DNA of 5,524 nt, from assembly GCA_036510735.1 (NCBI GenBank), contig DATCDK010000028.1, positions 1-5,524 on the forward strand, given 5' to 3'. The position numbers and the translations under genes were made by a program. Positions 1 through 5,029 of this stretch are shown one piece after another (position 1 is the stretch's first letter; each line of letters begins with the position of its first letter). The notes below the pieces were generated by a model, which saw only the letters and a list, made by a program, of their open reading frames with translations, was not told the origin of the DNA and searched no databases. The DNA comes from PALSA-607 sp036510735 (lineage in GTDB: Bacteria; Actinomycetota; Actinomycetes; Acidothermales; Acidothermaceae).

Positions 1-194
1 GGCGTCGCGCTGCCGGGAATCGCCAGCAGATACGGAGCAACCGCAGGATCGGCACTGGCCGAATTCCTGAACCCGCTAAGACCAGACCAACTGAGTGCGA
101 ATGCGGTGAATGCGACAACAACGACGGCGAAAGCGACGAAAAGTAACGTCGAGCGGCGAGGCCAGCTGCTGTCGTACTCCTTGAACACCGCCAC
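1..194 (-). CDS. N-terminus of a single-pass membrane protein, cut by left edge
   Basis: Reading leftward, an open frame follows an in-frame TAG (200-198) and starts at GTG 194 or GTG 188. It stays open for 64 codons to base 1. The first residues are MAVFKEYDSSWPRRST. A hydrophobic stretch of about 20 residues follows (residues 17-36, rich in V, F and A), then a Gly/Ser/Ala-rich segment. A short basic cytoplasmic tail (K and RR) before one hydrophobic segment fits a signal anchor, with the rest of the protein outside the membrane. The family cannot be recognised because the main domain lies beyond the window. It lies after the terminator of the sugar transferase gene, on the same strand, so it probably has its own promoter. 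There is no Shine-Dalgarno sequence ahead of either GTG. Coding status is inferred from the charge/hydrophobic pattern and the gene order. The opposite strand also has an open frame here (1-201), but it shows no recognisable protein pattern. Confidence 0.6.
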   Translation of the reverse strand, partial: MAVFKEYDSSWPRRSTLLFVAFAVVVVAFTAFALSWSGLSGFRNSASADPAVAPYLLAIPGSAT

Positions 195-222
195 AGGCTA
201 ATTCAAATCTCGAGGGATGCAA
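195..222 (-). promoter_or_regulatory. Possible promoter with leaderless start
   Basis: On the minus strand a TTGCAT (222-217) lies 16 bases before a TAGCCT (200-195). These resemble a weak -35 and a TANNNT-type -10. A transcript starting 6-7 bases after this -10 would begin at about GTG 188, which would make the left-edge gene leaderless. Leaderless mRNAs are common in actinobacteria, and there is no Shine-Dalgarno sequence here. The motifs are short, so chance is a real alternative. Confidence 0.3.
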
Positions 223-244
223 GTCTGGTAGCGCTGTCGGCCGC

Positions 245-320
245 AAAAAAATGAAGCGGTGCCCGACCCGCGACATTAAGCGGTGCCCGACCCTACGGGG
301 GAGGAGGGCCGGGCACCGCT
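245..320 (-). terminator. Intrinsic terminator with duplicated 3' arm
   Basis: Reading leftward, the 5' arm at 320-305 (AGCGGTGCCCGGCCCT) can pair with the arm at 294-279 over 16 base pairs including one G-U wobble, leaving a 10-base loop. The same 5' arm can instead pair with a second copy at 269-255 over 15 base pairs. That second copy is followed after three bases by a run of seven T (251-245), the usual U-tract of an intrinsic terminator. The element begins 68 bases after the stop codon of the sugar transferase and precedes the next gene on the same strand, so it most likely ends the sugar transferase transcript. On the plus strand there is no T-tract after the hairpin, so it is not bidirectional. 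Confidence 0.8.
254..293. repeat. 16-bp direct repeat, two copies
   Basis: AAGCGGTGCCCGACCC occurs at 254-269 and again, identically, at 278-293, so the copies are offset by 24 bases. A near-perfect inverted copy lies at 305-320. The direct copies are the two alternative 3' arms of the terminator described at 245-320. A local duplication of the arm, or loss of the middle of two tandem terminators, would explain the arrangement. I see no other copy in this window. Confidence 0.85.
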
Positions 321-388
321 GGGCGATCGTAACGGTCGCTCGCCATCGCGTTCAATGGTCACTACCGACGCAATATGTGAAAAGAAAC

Positions 389-1870
389 TCAGATCGCGCC
401 CTTGCGTGCCGCGACACTGACGAGCGTCCGGGCCAGGATCGACACATCCATGCTGAGGCTCCAGTTCTCGACGTAGTACACGTCGAGCTTCACCCGCTCC
501 TCGTATGTCGTCGAGCTGCGGCCATAGACCTGCCACAAGCCGGTGATGCCTGGCTTCAAAGCGAGGAAGCTAGACGCCTGCGTTCCATAGCGATCAAGCT
601 CCTGCTGCGTGATCGGCCGCGGCCCGACGAGACTCAGGTGGCCGCTCAACGCATTGAACAGTTGTGGAAGCTCGTCGAGACTCGTCCTGCGCAGGAACGC
701 ACCGAGTTTCGACACGCGCGGATCGTCCGGCACCTTCTGGTTCATCTGGAACTCGGGGACGAGCTCTGCCCGGCCCATCGCGATGAAGGCGTCCTCAGGC
801 GTCTTGAACTCTCGATCCGGCCCGGTGCAGTACTTCCAGATCATGCTGCGGAACTTGACGACCTCGATCTGCCGGCCGCCGTATCCGATCCGCTGCTGGA
901 AATAGAAGATCGGTGCGCCGGGCTCGGCGACCTTCTGCGCGATCGCAATTCCGACCAGCAGCGGCGAGAACACCAAGATCAACAGGATCGAGCCCAGGAC
1001 GTCGAACATTCGCTTGCCGACCGCGCCCCAGCCCTCGAGCGACGTCAGCCGGACCTCCATCACCGGCAACCCGTCGAGGGTGGTCATCCGCGAGGCCGCG
1101 GCGTACATGTCGTACTTGTCAGGAACGAAGCGGTAACTCACGCCTGCAGCATTCGCGTAATCCATCAGGCGGGTCGCCTCCGCCGGCGACACGTTGACCT
1201 CCGCCTGCACAATCTCGTCGATGCGCCAACCGGGGAACGCCGCGACCGCGGACTCCAGCGTCGAGAACACGGGCGCCCCGCCGATCATGCGCAGTCGCTC
1301 ATGCGACCGACCGACCGCGGCAATCAGTCGGTACCCGCTCTTGGGCTTGGTCAGCTCTCTTGCAATGCGGACGGCGAGTGGTCCGGTGCCGATGAGGATG
1401 ACGTTGTGCAGGCCGCGGCCAGTGCCGAACATCGTGCGCATGACGCCACGGACGACCTGGCGCTCGAGGATGACGAGCGGAACACCTATGAGCAGAGCGA
1501 ACAGCGGCACCGAATGGCTCGGGAAGAAAGCATTCTTGAAGCTGTAGTAGTCGACCGAGATCAGCAGCATGACGCCGCCCACCACAGCCGCGATGACCCG
1601 GCCGACCTCGCGGACGCGCCCGCCGTGCACCTGCACGTGGTAGAGGCCGCAGATCGCGAAGATCACCACCCACAGCGGACTCAGGGCGGCCATCATCGCG
1701 GTAAAGTGCGCGTCGCTGATCACATGAGCGAACGGCCGGCCTTCGCTGTCGCGTACCAGGCGGCCGAGTTCGAACGCTGAGGTCATCGCGATCGAGTCGA
1801 GAACCACGAGCATCGCGATGTGCAGCATCTCGCGACGTCGCGTGAACCTTGCCCACGGAATCCCGTGCAT
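389..1870 (-). CDS. Exopolysaccharide polyprenyl-phosphate sugar phosphotransferase
   Basis: Transfers a sugar-1-phosphate from a nucleotide sugar to undecaprenyl phosphate in the inner membrane, the first step of building an exopolysaccharide or O-antigen-like repeat unit. The protein has 493 residues from ATG 1870, normal for the large WbaP/WcaJ/CpsE type. Four N-terminal hydrophobic segments lie at about 17-37, 62-81, 92-109 and 118-138. A Rossmann-like CoA-binding domain carries GTGPLA near 161. The C-terminal catalytic part starts with GKRMFDV (285-291) and a membrane segment (to about 310). It then shows KFRSM (339-343), DDPR (382-385), the catalytic Asp-Glu pair in SLDELPQ (D399, E400), SLVGPRP (413-419) and PGITGLWQV (440-448). 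All expected motifs are present. An in-frame TTG at 1903 would add 11 residues (Cys- and Gly-rich). I prefer ATG 1870 because it gives a basic N-terminus before the first membrane segment. The sugar cannot be predicted. Confidence 0.95.
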   Translation of the reverse strand: MHGIPWARFTRRREMLHIAMLVVLDSIAMTSAFELGRLVRDSEGRPFAHVISDAHFTAMMAALSPLWVVIFAICGLYHVQVHGGRVREVGRVIAAVVGGVMLLISVDYYSFKNAFFPSHSVPLFALLIGVPLVILERQVVRGVMRTMFGTGRGLHNVILIGTGPLAVRIARELTKPKSGYRLIAAVGRSHERLRMIGGAPVFSTLESAVAAFPGWRIDEIVQAEVNVSPAEATRLMDYANAAGVSYRFVPDKYDMYAAASRMTTLDGLPVMEVRLTSLEGWGAVGKRMFDVLGSILLILVFSPLLVGIAIAQKVAEPGAPIFYFQQRIGYGGRQIEVVKFRSMIWKYCTGPDREFKTPEDAFIAMGRAELVPEFQMNQKVPDDPRVSKLGAFLRRTSLDELPQLFNALSGHLSLVGPRPITQQELDRYGTQASSFLALKPGITGLWQVYGRSSTTYEERVKLDVYYVENWSLSMDVSILARTLVSVAARKGAI

Positions 1871-2115
1871 TACCCCCCCGAGCCTGCAACCGCAGAAGCG
1901 CAATCTGTGCCGCGTGCGTCCCCTGGCATCGACGGTTCGCCGTCGACCACCCCGAACGCTAGCGGCCGGGACAGCCCCCGGGGAAGAAGTTGGACAATTC
2001 CTCGACCCGTTACGCGGAATTTACCCGTCGACCGCCGCCTGCGGGTCGTCCAATTGGCCCAGATTGCCGCCGCACGTACGAGGTTCACCGCTGGGAGGCC
2101 TCGCCGTCCGACCAT
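1870..2115 (-). CDS. Doubtful small basic ORF ahead of sugar transferase
   Basis: An 81-codon frame starts at ATG 2115 and ends with TAA at 1872-1870, overlapping the ATG of the sugar transferase as TAATG. The product would be very Arg-rich (RRRR near residue 25), with no membrane segment or known motif. For it: the stop-start overlap, typical of translationally coupled genes. Against it: no clear ribosome binding site, third codon positions less G/C-biased than in the real neighbours, and several inverted repeats within it that suggest a non-coding role. I list it mainly because this gap otherwise lacks a gene. It is more likely spurious than real. Confidence 0.15.
   Translation of the reverse strand: MVGRRGLPAVNLVRAAAIWANWTTRRRRSTGKFRVTGRGIVQLLPRGLSRPLAFGVVDGEPSMPGDARGTDCASAVAGSGG
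1929..1946 (-). other. Perfect 7-bp hairpin with 4-base loop
   Basis: TCGACGG (1929-1935) and CCGTCGA (1940-1946) are perfect inverted copies around a 4-base loop (TTCG on plus, CGAA on minus). The hairpin lies 58 bases before the preferred sugar transferase ATG. It could fold in the mRNA leader or serve as a dyad for a regulator. There is no T-tract, so it is not a standard terminator. Confidence 0.45.
1990..2053 (-). other. Nested inverted repeats, possible structured leader
   Basis: Read on the minus strand, TTGGA (2053-2049) and CGACCCG (2048-2042) are followed about 30 bases later by CGGGTCG (2009-2003) and TCCAA (1994-1990), so two stems can stack with an 8-base bulge on one side. Inside, GCGG (2038-2035) can pair with CCGC (2017-2014). 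The order of stems resembles a folded RNA leader. It does not match any riboswitch consensus I recognise. Short GC-rich stems arise by chance in DNA of this composition, so this is a candidate only. Confidence 0.25.
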
Positions 2116-2120
2116 TGATG

Positions 2121-2148
2121 CTCAGCGCGCGTTCTTGCACGCGCGGAG
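2121..2148 (-). terminator. GC-rich hairpin after SGNH-like gene, no U-tract
   Basis: CGCGCGT (2126-2132) and ACGCGCG (2139-2145) form a perfect 7-bp stem around a 6-base loop. CTC/GAG pairs at 2121-2123 and 2146-2148 extend it across a 2-base bulge. It begins about 30 bases after the stop codon of the SGNH-like gene. There is no T-run after it on either strand, so it may be a weak or Rho-dependent end, or an mRNA 3' stabiliser. Confidence 0.3.
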
Positions 2149-2177
2149 CAACGACACCCCCAAGGCCGGACGTCGGT

Positions 2178-2972
2178 CTATGGAGTCGGGTGATATGCCG
2201 TCTCGAACGCTTTGGCGAGCGCGGCGTAACCCGCGTCGTTCGGAAGCGAGTGCGGCCCGATATCGACAGCCAACCCGAACAACGGTTCGCCGATGTCGAG
2301 ATACTGACCGCCAGCCGCGGTGACTGCTGCCTTTACATCGGCTGCCACGAGCGCAAGTGTCGCGGGCGGTTTCGTCAACGGCCACACGGGACTCTCAGCG
2401 ATGATGACGGCTTTGGGTAGCGCGGCGCGGAGGGCTTTGAACGTGGCCGTCACACCGGCCCTGATCGCCGTCGGACCGTTGGCGCTCTCGATGTCAAAGC
2501 GGCCACCAGCAACGATGACGATTGCCGGTGCCGTGGCGACAAGCGCGGCGACCCGCGCCGTATAGGGCGTGCCACCAGCGGTCCCACCATTTGAGTACCC
2601 GGTGCCCGCGACACCAAAGTTCTTCTCATCCCAGCCGTACTGTTCGGCGACCAGCGATGACCACCTCGTCGCCGGGGAGGTGGCTCCGGAGCCATCCGTG
2701 AAGTCGTCACCGAGGAACGCCACAACCGGCAGCGCGGGCGCGACGCTGACGCTCGCAACTGGGCTGGTGACGCCTGCGCTGGCAGGTGCAGCACTTGCCA
2801 CGCTCGCGCTCGCGACAGGCGACGATGATGCAGACACGGCCGGCGGGAAACTCGGCGGCACGATCGCGACCGCGTTCGTGAGGCTCGAGTCGCGGTTGAG
2901 CGCCATGACCACCACCACCAATGCCGCCACGGCGAGCGCGGCGACGCTGGCGATCAACCCCCGCCTGTACAT
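2178..2972 (-). CDS. Membrane-anchored SGNH/GDSL-fold protein, catalytic residues replaced
   Basis: 264 residues from ATG 2972. A short basic start (MYRRG) precedes a membrane segment at about 6-24. Residues 40-80 form a low-complexity Ala/Ser/Val/Pro linker with two related units (SPVASASVAS at 51-60, SPVASVSVAP at 70-79). The rest resembles an SGNH/GDSL hydrolase domain: VVAFLGDDFTDG (block I), NFGVAGTGYSN (block II), IVIVAGGRFD (block III) and PNDAGYAALA after block V. Active family members are Ser esterases with GDS, GxND and DxxH. Here the Ser position is Asp90 (GAC), the Asn position is Phe159 (TTT), and the usual D-x-x-H-P reads GPHSLP with the His shifted. The fold is therefore probably kept without ordinary esterase activity. 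It may bind cell-wall or polysaccharide acyl groups outside the cell. It starts 23 bases after the GGDEF-EAL stop with no good ribosome binding site, which suggests a shared transcript and perhaps coupled translation. Confidence 0.85.
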   Translation of the reverse strand: MYRRGLIASVAALAVAALVVVVMALNRDSSLTNAVAIVPPSFPPAVSASSSPVASASVASAAPASAGVTSPVASVSVAPALPVVAFLGDDFTDGSGATSPATRWSSLVAEQYGWDEKNFGVAGTGYSNGGTAGGTPYTARVAALVATAPAIVIVAGGRFDIESANGPTAIRAGVTATFKALRAALPKAVIIAESPVWPLTKPPATLALVAADVKAAVTAAGGQYLDIGEPLFGLAVDIGPHSLPNDAGYAALAKAFETAYHPTP

Positions 2973-2995
2973 GGCCGACAGGATATGACCGCTGT

Positions 2996-4978
2996 CTACC
3001 TGTTGGGCGCGAGCGTCGGCTCGGCCAAGATCGCTTGCCCTGCGATCTCTTGAGCGACGTTCCAGTCAGCGAGCCAGCTGTCGAAGTCGTCGCTCGGCAT
3101 CGGTCGGCTGAGATGGAACCCTTGCGCGGTCGTGCAGCCGAGCGCAACGAGTGCGGCATACGTTTCGACGTCCTCAATGCCTTCGGCGACGGAGTCCAGG
3201 CCAAGTCGGTGAGCGAGCTCTACGCCGGTGCGGACGATGATCGCGTCCTTCGGGTTCGTCACCATGTTCGTGACAAATGAACGGTCGATCTTGATCTCCT
3301 GCACCGGGAGGTCGCGCAGGAACGACAACGACGTATAGCCGGTACCGAAGTCATCGATCGACAGCCCGACGCCCAGCGTGTGCAGCCTGCCGATGATCGA
3401 ACGGGCGCGGTCGGGGTCGGCGATGATCGCCGTCTCGGTGAGTTCGAGTTTGAGCAGGTGCGGCGGCAGACCGGTTGCCAGCAGCGTTGCGGCAACTGAC
3501 TGCGGCAGCCCGGTGTCGAGCAGGCACCGCGCCGAGATATTCACCGAAACCACGAGCGGCAGCCCGGCGGTTTCCCACGCCTTGGCTTGCTCACAAGCGG
3601 CGCGCAGTACGAATCGGGTGAGCTCGTGGATGAACCCGCTACCTTCGGCGAGGGGCACGAATTCACCTGGCGGCAGCAGACCCTCGTCGGGGTGATTCCA
3701 CCGCACCAGCGCCTCGGCGCCGACAACCGCGCCGCTGCCGATGTCGACCAGTGGTTGGAAGTTCAGGACCAACTCACCGTTGTCGACTGCGCCACGCAAC
3801 TGCGACAGCAGCGTCAGCTTGCGCGGGTTGTGACCGTCGAGCGCACTGTCGTAGATCGCGAGATCCTCGTGCCGCGACTTCGCGAGATACATCGCGATAT
3901 CGGCATGCTGCAGCAAGGCGTCGCCGGTGTCGCCATGCGCCGGCCACACCGCGATGCCCGCGCTGGCCTCGACGGCGAGCGACACGTCGTCCACCATGAA
4001 TGGCTCGTGCAGAGCATCGAGAATCCGCCGGGTCAGATCCAACGCGGCGTGGATCGCCTCCTGGCCGGTCGCGTGCGATGGGAACAGCAACACGAACTCG
4101 TCGCCGCCCAACCTCGCCAGCACATCGACGTCCCGTAAGACAGCGCCGATGCGCGGACCGATCTGCTGCAACAAGTAATCGCCGTAACGGTGGCCGAGTG
4201 TGTCGTTGATGTCCTTGAACCGGTCGAGATCAAGCAGGACCACCGCCACCGAGCCCTGCGCCTCGCGGGCCTGCGCTAGTGCACTCTCGAGGAGCGTGGC
4301 GAAGAGCGCGCGGTTGGGCAGGCCGGTGAGTTCGTCGTGAGTCGCTTGATAGGCGTTCAGGTCGGATTGTGCGCGGTGCACCTTCGTCGATTGCCTGCGC
4401 AGGCGGCTGAACAGCAGGATCAGGACCGCACCGACTCCGACGGCCAGCGAGGTCGCCCACCGCGCGACACTCTCGACACTGAGCAGACGGCGGGTGGCCT
4501 TGGCGTCGACACCCCGATGCAGTGTGGCCTGGGTGTACACGATCGTCTGCATGGTGTTGAAGATCGGGTCGACGTAGTTGTGGTCGATGGTGGTCGCCGC
4601 AGTTGGATTGTGCTGGTCGGTCGCCGCGAACAGCAGGTCGGTCGCGATCAGGTAGGTGGCGTTGCGTTCGGTGACGTCAGCCGCGACCTTGCGGTCAGCC
4701 GCATCGCCGTCCCGACTGATGGTGGCCAACGCCGCGTCAAGGTCAGTCTTTGCCGCCAGGTGTTGTGCGCGAACGTCGGCGCTCGGCTCGATTCGGTACT
4801 TGCGTTCCAGGGACTCCTCAGCGCCGATGTCGAAGCGCGCGCTGTTGTAGGCGTCGTCGAGGCGGCTCGCTTGGGTCGCGGTAGAGGCGGCGTCGCTTGT
4901 TGCGAATGCCGACCAGGTGGCGACTCCAGAGAGCGCGAGAAGAGCGACCGCCAGGCACGCCGAGGCCACGAGCTGCAC
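2996..4978 (-). CDS. Membrane GGDEF-EAL protein, c-di-GMP synthase/phosphodiesterase
   Basis: Makes and/or degrades the second messenger c-di-GMP. The protein has 660 residues from GTG 4978. Membrane segment 1 is at about 2-25. An extracytoplasmic mostly helical, Ala/Asp-rich region (30-170) looks like a four-helix-bundle sensor. Membrane segment 2 is at about 173-191, followed by a short helical linker. The GGDEF domain starts at DELTGLPNR (215-223) and has LGGDEF with GGDEF at 291-295 intact. The inhibitory site RxxD (R282-D285) sits exactly five residues before it. The EAL domain has EALVRW (E422-L424), VNIS (N480), ELTET (512-516), DDFGTGYTSL (D542-D543), KID (K563) and AEGIE (598-602), so the metal and catalytic residues appear present. 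Both halves may be active, with balance set by the sensor; one may in practice be regulatory. The GTG start removes the basic residues before segment 1; an ATT at 5008 with a better ribosome binding site is an alternative. The SGNH-like gene follows at 23 bases. Confidence 0.95.
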   Translation of the reverse strand: MQLVASACLAVALLALSGVATWSAFATSDAASTATQASRLDDAYNSARFDIGAEESLERKYRIEPSADVRAQHLAAKTDLDAALATISRDGDAADRKVAADVTERNATYLIATDLLFAATDQHNPTAATTIDHNYVDPIFNTMQTIVYTQATLHRGVDAKATRRLLSVESVARWATSLAVGVGAVLILLFSRLRRQSTKVHRAQSDLNAYQATHDELTGLPNRALFATLLESALAQAREAQGSVAVVLLDLDRFKDINDTLGHRYGDYLLQQIGPRIGAVLRDVDVLARLGGDEFVLLFPSHATGQEAIHAALDLTRRILDALHEPFMVDDVSLAVEASAGIAVWPAHGDTGDALLQHADIAMYLAKSRHEDLAIYDSALDGHNPRKLTLLSQLRGAVDNGELVLNFQPLVDIGSGAVVGAEALVRWNHPDEGLLPPGEFVPLAEGSGFIHELTRFVLRAACEQAKAWETAGLPLVVSVNISARCLLDTGLPQSVAATLLATGLPPHLLKLELTETAIIADPDRARSIIGRLHTLGVGLSIDDFGTGYTSLSFLRDLPVQEIKIDRSFVTNMVTNPKDAIIVRTGVELAHRLGLDSVAEGIEDVETYAALVALGCTTAQGFHLSRPMPSDDFDSWLADWNVAQEIAGQAILAEPTLAPNR

Positions 4979-5005
4979 CAGATTGATGCCTGGCCGTTTC
5001 GTCGG

Positions 5006-5020
5006 AATCGCTGCTCCCTT
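5006..5020 (-). promoter_or_regulatory. Shine-Dalgarno pointing at a possible ATT start
   Basis: On the minus strand AAGGGAG (5020-5014) is the strongest ribosome binding site near the GGDEF-EAL gene. It lies 5 bases before ATT (5008-5006), in frame with GTG 4978. Starting there would add ten residues reading (I/M)PTKRPGINL, giving the basic tail expected before the first membrane segment. GTG 4978 has only a weak AGG about 10 bases upstream. ATT starts are rare but known, as in E. coli infC. Confidence 0.4.
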
Positions 5021-5029
5021 GTCCCGGCC

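Larger units (their letters stand above)
1871..2177. other. 307-base gap between SGNH-like gene and sugar transferase
   Basis: This is the only long stretch without a convincing gene. It holds a GC-rich hairpin just after the SGNH-like stop codon (2121-2148), a nested inverted-repeat region (1990-2053), a perfect tetraloop hairpin (1929-1946), and a run of seven G on the minus strand (1879-1873) two bases before the sugar transferase ATG. No convincing -35/-10 pair stands out. A TAGCGT (1961-1956, minus) is the best TANNNT-type -10, but it lacks a -35. If the sugar transferase has its own promoter, it should lie here. Confidence 0.6.

Noticed and set aside
1..201. Plus-strand frame open from the left edge to TAA 199-201
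   Set aside because: It could be the tail of a convergent gene, but its product has no recognisable pattern, its third codon positions are only moderately G/C, and the opposite strand gives a much better membrane-protein N-terminus.
76..276. Minus-strand open frame of 66 codons
   Set aside because: It begins inside the terminator, reads through its T-tract, and overlaps in another frame the more credible signal-anchor protein starting at 194.
254..320. CRISPR-like repeat
   Set aside because: Only two direct copies of 16 bases with an 8-base gap plus one inverted copy. The spacing and pairing fit a terminator, not an array.
251..1780. Plus-strand open frame of 509 codons
   Set aside because: It is antisense to almost the whole sugar transferase, whose motifs are all on the minus strand. 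Its product is Arg/Asp/His-rich with no domain pattern, and it starts inside the terminator. Long antisense frames are expected in GC-rich genes.
1818..2420. Plus-strand frames of 200 and 167 codons across the 1871-2177 gap
   Set aside because: They overlap the ends of two solid minus-strand genes, give Arg/Pro-rich products typical of GC-rich shadows, and have no ribosome site or domain.
2569..2988. Plus-strand open frame of 139 codons
   Set aside because: It is antisense to the linker and membrane anchor of the SGNH-like gene. Its Ala/Thr-rich product mirrors the low-complexity linker.
3587..4138. Plus-strand open frame of 183 codons
   Set aside because: It is antisense to the GGDEF-EAL coding region, where the conserved motifs fix the real frame.
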